Origin: an uncultured Clostridia bacterium
Lineage (GTDB): Bacteria; Bacillota; Clostridia; Christensenellales; CAG-917
Direction: 5' to 3'
NCBI GenBank assembly: GCA_934277615.1
Contig: CAKQUV010000012.1
Location: forward strand, 1 to 18,983
DNA: 18,983 nt
Shown here: in pieces, positions 1 through 6,741 of the stretch
How positions within the stretch are numbered: the first letter of the stretch is position 1
Layout: each line of letters starts with the position of its first letter
Made by a program: the position numbers and the translations under genes
Notes under the pieces: model-generated
The model's database searches: none
Seen by the model: the letters and a program-made list of their open reading frames with translations, nothing else
What the model was told of the DNA's origin: nothing

Positions 1-155
1 GGAACTTCGTTAATGTTCTTGTAGCCAAAGCGTTTGATGAGAGCCGGTACAACTTCTTCCGTGTACTGTTTTCTCATGCGATATCTGTCAGCATTACCAG
101 CATTTGTAGTATCGGTTGCAGTTACTTTAGCAACCTGATTTTTCTTGTCTGCCAC
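1..155 (-). CDS. rplE: 50S ribosomal protein L5, N-terminal part (cut by window edge)
   Basis: L5 binds 5S rRNA and 23S rRNA in the central protuberance of the large subunit. Only the first 51 codons are present. I read a GTG start at 155-153 because GGAGG sits 7 nt upstream, whereas the internal ATG before RKQYTEEVVPAL has no ribosome binding site. From that internal Met onward the sequence is typical L5 (RKQYTEEVVPALIKRFGYKN). The roughly 26 residues before it (starting MADKKNQVAKVTATDTTN) are an extension not found in the usual L5, which begins close to the KYKEEVVPAL-like segment. The gene follows rplX after 18 nt and continues the spc half of the ribosomal operon beyond the left edge. 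The identity is secure from sequence and position; the extension rests on the start-site choice. Confidence 0.93.
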   Translation of the reverse strand, partial: MADKKNQVAKVTATDTTNAGNADRYRMRKQYTEEVVPALIKRFGYKNINEV

Positions 156-173
156 GATATTACCTCCGATGTA

Positions 174-581
174 TTAGTCCTTCTTTTCAGTGGACTTTTC
201 TGCTTTTTTCTTTGCAGCCTTTTTTGCAGCCTTCTTTGCAGACGGCTTCTTCTCGTCAAGGGACGCACCGCACTTGGGGCATACGCGGAAGGATTTAACC
301 TTGCCGTCAACCTCTTTAAGCTCGTGTTTGACTCTTACGACATCGCCGCAACTTGCGCAAACGTGCATAACGTTGGATGCATCGATTGTGCCTTCTTGCT
401 TGATGATACCGCCCTTGTCTTGTGCGTTTCTCGGCTTTTTGCTCTTTGCGACGATGTTTACGCCTTCAACGTAAATTCTGCCGGTTTCGGGCACGACTTT
501 GAGAACCTTGCCCACTTTGCCGGAGTCTTTACCGGTGATGACCATAACGTTGTCGCCTTTCTTAACACTCAATTTTGCCAT
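174..581 (-). CDS. rplX: 50S ribosomal protein L24 with zinc-ribbon cysteines and Lys/Ala tail
   Basis: L24 is an assembly-initiating 23S rRNA-binding protein at the tunnel exit side of the large subunit. The N-terminal KOW region is clear (GDNVMVITGKDSGKVGKVLKV, about residues 9-29). It is followed by VEGVNIVAKSKKP and then two CxxC pairs, C75/C78 and C101/C104, consistent with the zinc-binding form of L24 seen in many Firmicutes. At 135 aa it is about 30 residues longer than the usual 100-105 aa; the excess is a basic tail after residue 110, rich in KKAAKKAAKKKAEK-type repeats. It lies 15 nt after rplN and 18 nt before rplE with strong Shine-Dalgarno sequences. The function is certain; the role of the tail is unknown and may be extra rRNA contact. 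Confidence 0.97.
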   Translation of the reverse strand: MAKLSVKKGDNVMVITGKDSGKVGKVLKVVPETGRIYVEGVNIVAKSKKPRNAQDKGGIIKQEGTIDASNVMHVCASCGDVVRVKHELKEVDGKVKSFRVCPKCGASLDEKKPSAKKAAKKAAKKKAEKSTEKKD

Positions 582-596
582 AATAGTCTTACCTCC

Positions 597-965
597 TTAC
601 AGCACTTCGGGTGCGAGAGAAATGATTTTGGTGTAATCCTTGTCACGAAGTTCTCTTGCGATAGGCCCAAAAATACGAGTGCCTTGTGGTTGTTTTTGGT
701 TGTCGATGATGACAGCTGCGTTGTCGTCAAACTTGATGTAGCTGCCGTCCTCGCGTTGGAGACCGAAAGTCGTACGAACGATGACTGCCTTTACGACGTC
801 GCCTTTCTTGACCTTGCCGCCCGGGATTGCCGATTTTACGGAAGCAACGATAACGTCGCCGATGTTGCCGCTTCTTCTGAAAGAGCCGCCCAAGACTCTG
901 ATACACATAATTTCTTTGGCGCCGCTGTTGTCAGCGACTTTAAGCCAACTCAATGGTTGAATCAT
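597..965 (-). CDS. rplN: 50S ribosomal protein L14
   Basis: L14 is a universally conserved 23S rRNA-binding protein that forms part of an intersubunit bridge. The 122-aa length is exactly the usual one. Recognisable segments are MIQPLSWLKVADNSGAKEIM at the N terminus, the VIVRTTFGLQREDGSYIKFDDNAAVII core (about residues 61-87) and RIFGPIARELRDKDYTKIISLAPEVL at the C terminus. GGAGGG precedes the ATG. It sits between rpsQ (13-nt gap) and rplX (15-nt gap) in the canonical S10/spc order. Nothing is unusual. Confidence 0.99.
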   Translation of the reverse strand: MIQPLSWLKVADNSGAKEIMCIRVLGGSFRRSGNIGDVIVASVKSAIPGGKVKKGDVVKAVIVRTTFGLQREDGSYIKFDDNAAVIIDNQKQPQGTRIFGPIARELRDKDYTKIISLAPEVL

Positions 966-978
966 AGCGTCCCTCCTA

Positions 979-1233
979 TTATTTAGCTTTCTCGACTATC
1001 TCGACGAGTCTCCAGCACTTGTCCTTAGAAAGAGGACGAGTTTCTGCGATAAGCACCTTGTCGCCGATACCGCATGCGTTGTTTTCGTCATGCGCTTTGA
1101 ACTTCTTGGTGCGGTTTACTATCTTCTTATAGAGCGGATGTTTTACACGTTCGCTGACTGCGACGACGATGGTCTTGTCCATTTTATCGCTGACAACGAT
1201 ACCGACTCTTTCTTTTCTGAGATTTCTTTCCAT
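979..1233 (-). CDS. rpsQ: 30S ribosomal protein S17
   Basis: S17 is a primary 16S rRNA-binding protein of the small-subunit body with an OB fold. The 84-aa product shows the family pattern: RKERVGIVVSDKMDKTIVV (residues 6-24), VKHPLYKKIVNRTKKFKAHDE with the basic rRNA-binding loop, and IAETRPLSKDKCWRLVEIVEKAK at the end. GGAGG lies 5 nt before the ATG. It follows rpmC after 12 nt and precedes rplN by 13 nt, the canonical position. Confidence 0.98.
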   Translation of the reverse strand: MERNLRKERVGIVVSDKMDKTIVVAVSERVKHPLYKKIVNRTKKFKAHDENNACGIGDKVLIAETRPLSKDKCWRLVEIVEKAK

Positions 1234-1245
1234 ATACTCCTCCGA

Positions 1246-1464
1246 TTAGCCCTTTGCCTCGTCTGCTTTTGCGCGAGCAATTTCTCTTTGACGGATGACA
1301 GTCTTGATACGGGCGATGTCACGTCTTGTTTCGACCAACACCATGGGGTTTGTCAATTGATTGGTGGCATTCTTGAAGCGGAGGAAAAACAATTCCGACT
1401 TCAATTCGTTGAGTTTGGTTTGCAACTCTTTATCTGTCATTTCCAAAACTTGTTTCGATTTCAT
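1246..1464 (-). CDS. rpmC: 50S ribosomal protein L29
   Basis: L29 is a small helical-hairpin protein at the polypeptide exit site that helps dock trigger factor and SRP. The 72-aa product has the expected two helices: VLEMTDKELQTKLNELKSELFFLRF (about residues 6-30) and the second beginning TNPMVLVETRRDIARIKTVI. The ATG overlaps the rplP stop by 4 nt (ATGA), and the upstream Shine-Dalgarno (GGCGGTGAA) is weak, so translation is probably coupled to rplP. The C terminus (REIARAKADEAKG) is slightly longer and more charged than the minimal family form. Confidence 0.97.
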   Translation of the reverse strand: MKSKQVLEMTDKELQTKLNELKSELFFLRFKNATNQLTNPMVLVETRRDIARIKTVIRQREIARAKADEAKG

Positions 1465-1898
1465 TGTTCACCGCCTTCGACACCGTTCACGTCCTCTGCT
1501 TTGACAAACTTGCACTTTACGGGAAGTTTGTTCGCAGCGAGACGGAGTGCCTCTTTTGCTACTGCTTCGTCGATGCCTGCGATTTCAAACATCACACGGC
1601 CCGGCTTGACGACTGCTACCCAGTATTCGGGAGAACCTTTACCTGAACCCATACGAGTTTCGGCAGGTTTCTTCGTTACCGGTTTGTGAGGGAATATATC
1701 CACCCATACTTGTCCGCCACGACGGATATATCTCGTCATAGCGACACGGGCTGCTTCAATTTGGTTGGAGGTAATCCAGCCCGGCTCTGTCGAAACAAGA
1801 CCGTATTCGCCGTATGCGACGATGTTGCCCTTGTTCGCTTTGCCTTTCATTCTGCCACGCATTTGGCGACGTCTTTTGACGCGTTTAGGCATTAACAT
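1461..1898 (-). CDS. rplP: 50S ribosomal protein L16
   Basis: L16 organises the A-site tRNA elbow region and 5S rRNA contacts of the large subunit. The 145-aa product is of usual length and starts MLMPKRVKRRRQMRGRMKGK. It keeps YGLVSTEPGWITSNQIEAARVAMTRY and the loop TRMGSGKGSPEYWVAVVKPG, which reaches toward the peptidyl transferase centre. I keep the first ATG because AAGGAGG is about 9 nt upstream of it; the second ATG, two codons later, would be 15 nt away. The start overlaps the rpsC stop by one base (TAATG), and its stop overlaps rpmC by 4 nt, so S3-L16-L29 form a tightly coupled group. Confidence 0.98.
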   Translation of the reverse strand: MLMPKRVKRRRQMRGRMKGKANKGNIVAYGEYGLVSTEPGWITSNQIEAARVAMTRYIRRGGQVWVDIFPHKPVTKKPAETRMGSGKGSPEYWVAVVKPGRVMFEIAGIDEAVAKEALRLAANKLPVKCKFVKAEDVNGVEGGEQ

Positions 1899-2560
1899 TA
1901 TTGATTTCCTCCTTCAATTGGATTTTTGCCAAGGACTTCGCCCTTGTAGATCCAGCATTTCACGCCGATTGCACCGAAAGTGGTGTTTGCGGTCGCTACG
2001 CCGTAATCGATGTCCGCACGGAGCGTTTGAAGAGGAATAGAACCCTCTCTGTATTGTTCGCTTCTTGCGATTTCAGCGCCGTCGAGTCTGCCGCTGACCA
2101 TGGTCTTGACACCCTTTGCGCCGGCTTTCATTGCCTTGGACATTGCTTGCTTCATAGCGCGACGGAAGGATGCGCGTCCTTCGAGTTGTTTTGCAATGCC
2201 TTCTGCAACGAGTTGTGCGTCTGCGTCGGGATGTTTGACTTCCATGATGTTGATGCTGACCTTTTTGTCGCCGGAAACAAGTTTTTCAACTTCTTTCTTG
2301 ATTTCTTCAACGCCTGCGCCTGCTTTGCCGATGAGCACTGCCGGACGTGCGGTGTAGATTGCGACGACGAGCTTGTCTGCCGCTCTTTCGATAGTGATTT
2401 TCGAAATAGCTGTATCGTAATATTTCTTCTTGATGAACTTGCGGACTTTATTGTCTTCTATAATGTTGTCTGCAAAGTGAGCCTTGTCGGCATACCACTT
2501 AGAGTTCCAAGCTTTGATAACGCCGGTACGAAGACCGTTTGGATCAACTTTTTGTCCCAT
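1898..2560 (-). CDS. rpsC: 30S ribosomal protein S3
   Basis: S3 lies at the mRNA entry channel of the small subunit and contributes to helicase activity there. The 220-aa product has the usual N terminus (MGQKVDPNGLRTGVIKAWNS) and a type II KH domain. The KH GxxG loop is at residues 78-81 (IGKAGAGVEEI). The C-terminal S3 domain follows (RRAMKQAMSKAMKAGAKGVK, then the SGRLDGAEIARSEQYREGSIPLQTLRADIDYG segment). AGGAGG is 7 nt before the ATG. It lies 12 nt after rplV and overlaps rplP by one base. Length and motifs are normal. Confidence 0.99.
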   Translation of the reverse strand: MGQKVDPNGLRTGVIKAWNSKWYADKAHFADNIIEDNKVRKFIKKKYYDTAISKITIERAADKLVVAIYTARPAVLIGKAGAGVEEIKKEVEKLVSGDKKVSINIMEVKHPDADAQLVAEGIAKQLEGRASFRRAMKQAMSKAMKAGAKGVKTMVSGRLDGAEIARSEQYREGSIPLQTLRADIDYGVATANTTFGAIGVKCWIYKGEVLGKNPIEGGNQ

Positions 2561-2572
2561 GTGTATGCCTCC

Positions 2573-2962
2573 TTATGCTTTCACGGTGTCAAGAATGACC
2601 GTGATATGACTTGTTCTCTTGTTGATGCGATATGCTCTGCCTTTGGAAACTGCTTGGATGCGTTTGAGGGTGGGACCTTCGTTTGCATAGCATTCTGCAA
2701 TGTACATATCGTTTCTTGCAAGGTTTTGATTGTTTTCGCCGTTTGCAGCTGCGCTGTTAACCAACTTGATGAGCGGCTCGCTTGCTGCCTTGGGGGTATT
2801 TTCCAAGATGGCGATTGCTTCTGTTACTGATTTGCCTCTGATGATATCGAGCACGATGCGAACCTTGAAGGGAGAGATTCTGACGAATTTAGCCGTTGCG
2901 CAAGGTCTTGTATCCGCTTTCGCTTGACGATCCAAGGCTTTTTGTTTACTTCTTGTAGCCAT
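2573..2962 (-). CDS. rplV: 50S ribosomal protein L22
   Basis: L22 lines the nascent-peptide exit tunnel. The 129-aa protein has the conserved core KFVRISPFKVRIVLDIIRGK (about residues 25-44), EPLIKLVNSAAANGENNQ, and the extended beta-hairpin region GPTLKRIQAVSKGRAYRINKRTSHITVIL that reaches into the tunnel. There is a basic N-terminal extension of about 20 residues (MATRSKQKALDRQAKADTRP) ahead of the usual start of homology, a length often seen in clostridia. GGAGG precedes the ATG by 5 nt. It sits between rpsS and rpsC with 12-nt gaps. Confidence 0.98.
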   Translation of the reverse strand: MATRSKQKALDRQAKADTRPCATAKFVRISPFKVRIVLDIIRGKSVTEAIAILENTPKAASEPLIKLVNSAAANGENNQNLARNDMYIAECYANEGPTLKRIQAVSKGRAYRINKRTSHITVILDTVKA

Positions 2963-2974
2963 ATCTTCCTCCTA

Positions 2975-3247
2975 TTACTTCGTGGTCTTTGCGCCCGCGT
3001 GACCTCTGAATGTACGCGTGGGAGCAAACTCGCCGAGCTTGCAACCGACCATATCTTCCGTGACGTACACGGGGACGTGTTGCTTACCGTTGTGAACTGC
3101 TATCGTGTGACCTACCATTTCGGGGAAAATCGTGGAACTTCTTGACCAGGTTTTAACAGATTGGCGTTCACCGGATGCGTTCATCGCATTGATTCTGTTC
3201 ATAAGGCGTTCTTCTACATACGGGCCTTTTTTAACACTTCTACTCAT
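2975..3247 (-). CDS. rpsS: 30S ribosomal protein S19
   Basis: S19 binds 16S rRNA in the head of the small subunit with S13 and contacts the A-site finger. The 90-aa product has all familiar segments: MSRSVKKGPYVEERLMNRI, KTWSRSSTIFPEMVGHTIAVHNGKQHVPVYVTEDMVG and KLGEFAPTRTFRGHAG. GGAGG is 5 nt upstream of the ATG. It follows rplB after 12 nt and precedes rplV by 12 nt. Normal in all respects. Confidence 0.99.
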   Translation of the reverse strand: MSRSVKKGPYVEERLMNRINAMNASGERQSVKTWSRSSTIFPEMVGHTIAVHNGKQHVPVYVTEDMVGCKLGEFAPTRTFRGHAGAKTTK

Positions 3248-3259
3248 TTTGTCCTCCGA

Positions 3260-4087
3260 TTAGTTCACACGCTTAATAATAAACTTATTAGACGCATTCT
3301 TCTTCTTTCTTGTCTTGTAACCGAGAGCAGGTTTGCCCCAAGGTGTGACAGGTGACGGCATACCGACAGGAGATTTACCTTCACCACCGCCGTGCGGGTG
3401 ATCGTTCGGGTTCATAACAACACCACGGACGGTCGGACGCACGCCCATGTGGCGAGTCTTACCTGCTTTACCTACGCGCACGATTTCGTGATCGAGGTTG
3501 CCTACTTGACCGATTGTCGCTCTGCAGTTGATGAGGATGTATCTCATTTCGCCGCTGGGCATACGCACGATTGCATATTTGCCTTCTTTTGCCATAAGTT
3601 GCGCCGCGTTGCCGGCTGCTCTTGCGATGATGCCGCCGTTGCCGGGTTGCAACTCGATGTTGTGAATCATCGTACCGACGGGAATTGCGGAAAGAGGAAG
3701 TGCGTTGCCGACTTTGATGTCTGCGTGCTCACCGCTTTCGAGAACGTCGCCGACGTTGAGCCCCAAAGGTGCGAGGATGTATTTCTTTTCACCGTCTGCA
3801 TAGTGAAGAAGCGCGATGTTTGCAGAACGGTTGGGGTCGTATTCGATTGTAGCGACTTTTGCGGGGATACCGTCTTTGTTGCGTTTGTAGTCGATGATAC
3901 GATATTTGTTTCTGTTACCTCCGCCGATATGACGAACGGTAATTCTGCCCATTGAGTTTCTGCCGCCACTCTTGTTGAGCGATACGAGAAGTGAACGCTC
4001 GGGAGTTGTGCTTGTAATCTCTTCATAAGCAGACACCGTCATAAAACGACGTGCAGGAGATGTTGGTTTATATTTCTTAATAGCCAT
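3260..4087 (-). CDS. rplB: 50S ribosomal protein L2
   Basis: L2 is a primary 23S rRNA-binding protein needed for subunit association and for peptidyl transferase assembly. The 275-aa length is standard. The N-terminal OB-like and central SH3-like domains carry NSMGRITVRHIGGGNRNKYR (residues 44-63) and LPLSAIPVGTMIHNIELQPG. The conserved C-terminal loop has H230 and H232 (GVVMNPNDHPHGGGEGKSPVG), equivalent to the invariant histidine region near the catalytic centre. A basic tail ends the protein (KTRKKKNASNKFIIKRVN). AAGGAG lies about 10 nt before the ATG. It is 20 nt after rplW. Confidence 0.99.
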   Translation of the reverse strand: MAIKKYKPTSPARRFMTVSAYEEITSTTPERSLLVSLNKSGGRNSMGRITVRHIGGGNRNKYRIIDYKRNKDGIPAKVATIEYDPNRSANIALLHYADGEKKYILAPLGLNVGDVLESGEHADIKVGNALPLSAIPVGTMIHNIELQPGNGGIIARAAGNAAQLMAKEGKYAIVRMPSGEMRYILINCRATIGQVGNLDHEIVRVGKAGKTRHMGVRPTVRGVVMNPNDHPHGGGEGKSPVGMPSPVTPWGKPALGYKTRKKKNASNKFIIKRVN

Positions 4088-4107
4088 ATTCTATACTCTC
4101 CTTTGCA

Positions 4108-4398
4108 TTATGCCAAACTCTCGAAGAATTCGATTGATTTACTGTCAGCGGTCAAAGTTACGATTGCTTTCTTGAAAGCGGAGCGTCTGCCCTCGTTTCT
4201 TCCCATTCTCTTGACTTTGCCGTCGTAGTTGGACGTGTTGACTTTGTCAACCTTTACGCCGAAGATTTGCTCGACTGCAGCTTTAACTTGCGTCTTGGTT
4301 GCGTTCTTTGCAACTTTGAACGTGTATTTCTTCACTGCGATACCGTCGTAGCTCTTTTCGGAAAGGATAGGCTCGATAATGATGTCGTATGCTGTCAT
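4108..4398 (-). CDS. rplW: 50S ribosomal protein L23
   Basis: L23 sits at the tunnel exit and is the main docking site for trigger factor and SRP. The 96-aa product begins MTAYDIIIEPILSEKSYDGI, contains KYTFKVAKNATKTQVKAAVEQIFGVKVDKVNT, and ends with the GRNEGRRSAFKKAIVTLTADSKSIEFFE segment, all typical. GGAGG is 7 nt upstream of the ATG, and the start overlaps the rplD stop by 4 nt (ATGA), indicating translational coupling of L4 and L23. Confidence 0.98.
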   Translation of the reverse strand: MTAYDIIIEPILSEKSYDGIAVKKYTFKVAKNATKTQVKAAVEQIFGVKVDKVNTSNYDGKVKRMGRNEGRRSAFKKAIVTLTADSKSIEFFESLA

Positions 4399-5015
4399 TG
4401 TGCTGCCTCCTCAAGTTTTTTCAATGCGTCGACTGTGATGACGATGTTCTTTGTCGCAACTACGTCGTAAACGTTGAGCGTTCTTGCCTCGCAAACGTCC
4501 ACGGTCGGAATGTTCTTGCTTGCTACGAGTGCGTCTTTGTTGTACTCGTCGAGAACAAACATAACCTTGCCGTTGAGCGAGAGTGCTTTAACTGCGCTCG
4601 CCACGAGTTTGGTCTTGACTTCCGCAAGTGCGAACTTGTCGAGAACCACGACTTCGTTTTGACGGATTTTCTCAGACAGTGCGGAATAGAACGCAGCCGT
4701 CTTCATTGTTTTGTTGATTTTTTGAGAGAAATCTCTCGGCTTCTTTGCAAACACGACGCCGCCGCCTACATAGTGAGGAGCAACGATGGAGCCTTGACGT
4801 GCACGACCTGTGCCTTTTTGACGATAAGGTTTGCAGCCACCGCCGCGAACTTCCGTTCTCGTCAATGCGCTCATCGTTCCTTGGCGCTTGTTTGCGAGTT
4901 GTGCTACGACTACTTGATGAATAAGTGCTTCGTTGTACTCGCGTGCAAAGATGGAATCGCTGACTTCTACCGTGCCGGCCTTTTTGCCTGCCATATTAAC
5001 AACATTCAGTTTCAT
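4395..5015 (-). CDS. rplD: 50S ribosomal protein L4
   Basis: L4 binds 23S rRNA and its long loop lines the exit tunnel; in E. coli it also autoregulates the S10 operon. The 206-aa product has the tunnel loop ALTRTEVRGGGCKPYRQKGTGRARQGS (about residues 50-76) and the globular C-terminal Rossmann-like part (VVVLDKFALAEVKTK, VMFVLDEYNKDALVASKNIPTVDVCEARTLNVYDV). A Cys replaces the Arg usually found in RGGGRKPWRQK; this is a minor substitution. It follows rplC after 13 nt and overlaps rplW by 4 nt. Whether it regulates its own leader here cannot be told from sequence. Confidence 0.98.
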   Translation of the reverse strand: MKLNVVNMAGKKAGTVEVSDSIFAREYNEALIHQVVVAQLANKRQGTMSALTRTEVRGGGCKPYRQKGTGRARQGSIVAPHYVGGGVVFAKKPRDFSQKINKTMKTAAFYSALSEKIRQNEVVVLDKFALAEVKTKLVASAVKALSLNGKVMFVLDEYNKDALVASKNIPTVDVCEARTLNVYDVVATKNIVITVDALKKLEEAAQ

Positions 5016-5028
5016 ATTCTACCTCCGC

Positions 5029-5664
5029 TTAGCCCTTGACGGACTCCTTCACGATAACCACTCCGCCCTTGGGACCGGGGATAGCACCCTTGATGAGAAG
5101 AAGATTTCTTGCTGCATCGACGCGTGCGACCGTAAGGTTTTGGACAGTCACCTTTTCATGACCCCATTGTCCTGCCATGTGTTTGTTCTTGAACACTCTC
5201 GAGGGAGAGGAGCAAGCACCCATGGAACCGACGCTTCTGTGGATAGGACCGGTACCGTGTGTCATAGGTCCGATTCTGTGAGAGTTCCATCTTTGGATAA
5301 CGCCCGAATATCCGTGACCTTTGCTTGTGCCGGTGACGTCAACTTTGTCGCCTTCTTTGAACATGTCGCAGGTCAGTTCCTGTCCAAGCGCATAACTTGC
5401 ACAGTTTGCGAAACGGAATTCACGAAGGTACTTCTTGACTGTCACTCCGGCTTTCTTGAAGTGTCCGGCGACAGGCTTGTTTACTCTTGTTTCCTTGATG
5501 GTGCCAAAGCCGACTTGTACAGCTTCGTATCCATCGTTCTCTTTTGTCTTTATCTGCACTACCGGGCAGGGACCTGCTTCCACGACTGTTACGGGAATGA
5601 CCTTGCCTTCTGCAGTAAAGATTTGGCTCATGCCGATTTTCTTACCGATGATTGCTTTATCCAT
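5029..5664 (-). CDS. rplC: 50S ribosomal protein L3
   Basis: L3 is an early-assembly 23S rRNA protein whose loop approaches the peptidyl transferase centre. The 211-aa product begins MDKAIIGKKIGMSQIFTAEGKVIPVTVVEAGP and contains the conserved central block GTSKGHGYSGVIQRWNSHRIGPMTHGTGPIHRSVGSMG (about residues 112-149) and GHEKVTVQNLTVARVD near the end. AAAGGAGG lies about 10 nt upstream of the ATG. It follows rpsJ after 28 nt, the largest gap within the operon. Confidence 0.99.
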   Translation of the reverse strand: MDKAIIGKKIGMSQIFTAEGKVIPVTVVEAGPCPVVQIKTKENDGYEAVQVGFGTIKETRVNKPVAGHFKKAGVTVKKYLREFRFANCASYALGQELTCDMFKEGDKVDVTGTSKGHGYSGVIQRWNSHRIGPMTHGTGPIHRSVGSMGACSSPSRVFKNKHMAGQWGHEKVTVQNLTVARVDAARNLLLIKGAIPGPKGGVVIVKESVKG

Positions 5665-5692
5665 GTAAAGTTCATCCTCCTTTTATTTACGC

Positions 5693-6001
5693 TTAGAGCT
5701 TGATTGAAATATCAACGCCGGCAGGAAGGTCGAGTTTCATCAAAGAATCCACTGTCTTGCTTGTCGGATTGTAGATATCAATCAAACGCTTGTGTGTTCT
5801 GAGTTCAAATTGTTCACGGCTATCTTTGTATTTGTGAGTAGCACGCAAAATGGTGATGATTTCCTTCTCCGTGGGAAGGGGGATAGGCCCGGAAACCTTA
5901 GTACCTGTCTTCTTGACTGTCTCAACAATCTTCTCTGCAGAAAGGTCGATAAGGTTGTGGTCGTACGCCTTAAGTTTAATTCTGATCTTTTGTCCAGCCA
6001 T
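5693..6001 (-). CDS. rpsJ: 30S ribosomal protein S10 (NusE), first gene of the operon
   Basis: S10 is a head protein of the small subunit and, as NusE, takes part in transcription antitermination with NusB. The 102-aa product starts MAGQKIRIKLKAYDHNLID and carries GPIPLPTEKEIITILRATHKYKDSREQFELRTHKRLIDI (about residues 39-77). AGGAGG is 6 nt before the ATG. It is the first gene of the cluster and is preceded by a near-consensus promoter and a hairpin leader. No rpsL, rpsG, fusA or tuf gene lies upstream, so the str operon is not adjacent here. Confidence 0.99.
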   Translation of the reverse strand: MAGQKIRIKLKAYDHNLIDLSAEKIVETVKKTGTKVSGPIPLPTEKEIITILRATHKYKDSREQFELRTHKRLIDIYNPTSKTVDSLMKLDLPAGVDISIKL

Positions 6002-6052
6002 TATTAGCCTCCTAATATTAACACTTGTCCGTGTGTGTCTTATATTTTTCAG

Positions 6053-6069
6053 CCGTCGCAGTGCGACGG
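6053..6069 (-). promoter_or_regulatory. Hairpin in the 5' leader of the S10 operon
   Basis: A perfect 7-bp inverted repeat (CCGTCGC / GCGACGG with a 3-nt loop) lies about halfway between the predicted transcription start (about 6094) and the rpsJ start codon (6001). It has no U-run after it on the minus strand, so it is not an intrinsic terminator. S10 operon leaders are a known site of ribosomal-protein feedback in E. coli (L4), but this hairpin is not the E. coli structure; a regulatory role is only an inference. The plus-strand word CGTCGCAGTG within it recurs at 6289-6298. Confidence 0.5.
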
Positions 6070-6100
6070 AAAATACGTATCGCTTTCGACACGCTCGTTA

Positions 6101-6129
6101 AATATATAATTTTTAAAAATTAAAGTCAA
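6101..6129 (-). promoter_or_regulatory. Sigma-A type promoter of the S10 ribosomal operon
   Basis: On the minus strand a -35 box TTGACT (6129-6124) and a -10 box TATATT (6106-6101) are separated by exactly 17 nt of A/T-rich sequence. The predicted start is near 6094, giving a leader of roughly 93 nt before rpsJ. The upstream flank toward 6165 is also A/T-rich (runs of A and T), as expected for an UP-element-assisted strong promoter. No other equally good promoter was seen between this point and rpsJ. Confidence 0.85.
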
Positions 6130-6379
6130 GCAAATTTGCGGCAAAATATGAATATTTTTTAAACTTGTGTATATTTTCTCTCCTCTCCCCCAAAATCTTG
6201 TATATATGGTTAAAATTTTGTTACTTAATAAACCGTATTTATATATTATCGCACGTGCCACGCTCCCCAGTGTGTCACGAGCAAAAATCGTCGCAGTGGC
6301 AACGGCAACCGCCAAAAATGCATACTTTAATTTACGGCAAACAACATAAACCCTGCTTATTTTTGGCAATTGCCGATAG

Positions 6380-6527
6380 CCTTGCTTGATTTATTGCTTT
6401 ACTACCGCGCAACCAGTTGCTCAAACGGCATCGCGGCGATGGCAACAAATGCATTTGTTGCCATATACCGCATTTGTTATCGCAACTACTACCGCACAGC
6501 CAGTCTTTGCTATCAGTTCAAGCAAGG
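6380..6527. repeat. 148-bp imperfect palindrome (MITE-like or long hairpin)
   Basis: The ends form a 10-bp inverted repeat (CCTTGCTTGA at 6380-6389, TCAAGCAAGG at 6518-6527). Moving inward, further matching blocks lie at nearly the same distances from the centre: AGTTGC 6415-6420 with GCAACT 6482-6487, and GCGG 6433-6436 with CCGC 6468-6471. The centre is a perfect 26-bp palindrome at 6439-6464 (half-site ATGGCAACAAATG). A 17-bp direct repeat with two mismatches (ACTACCGCGCAACCAGT at 6401, again at 6488) lies in the two arms. The whole would fold into one long interrupted hairpin. No transposase is present and no clear target-site duplication was found, so mobile origin is an inference. Confidence 0.6.
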
Positions 6528-6647
6528 ATAAAAATCTTTCCTCAGTTTTGCAAGATTGTCTGTTTGGTGTGTGAGGATAAAAAACTCAAGCCACAGTTTC
6601 GCTATATCGCTTGCTTGTTTTATGCGCACTGCGTGCACAAAGAGCGG

Positions 6648-6690
6648 ACTTACTAACGAACACTTATTCAAGGCGCACTTATTAACGGTA
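6648..6690. repeat. Three short direct repeats of about 15 nt
   Basis: Three imperfect copies of an ACTTATTAACG-like word begin at 6648 (ACTTACTAACG), 6662 (ACTTATTCAAG) and 6677 (ACTTATTAACG), spaced 14 and 15 nt apart. Function unknown; the array is short enough that chance or local slippage duplication are both possible. Confidence 0.4.
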
Positions 6691-6741
6691 TCTGCTTGTT
6701 CGGAGTTGGAGGCGCAAGGCGCCGACCGTACCGAGCGCCGA

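Noticed and set aside
1901..2830. 309-codon plus-strand open frame across rpsC and rplV
   Set aside because: Antisense shadow of two certain ribosomal protein genes; Cys/Phe-rich composition typical of antisense frames.
6049..6369. 106-codon minus-strand open frame upstream of rpsJ
   Set aside because: It runs through the S10 promoter and leader; no ribosome binding site, and the promoter explanation is much stronger.
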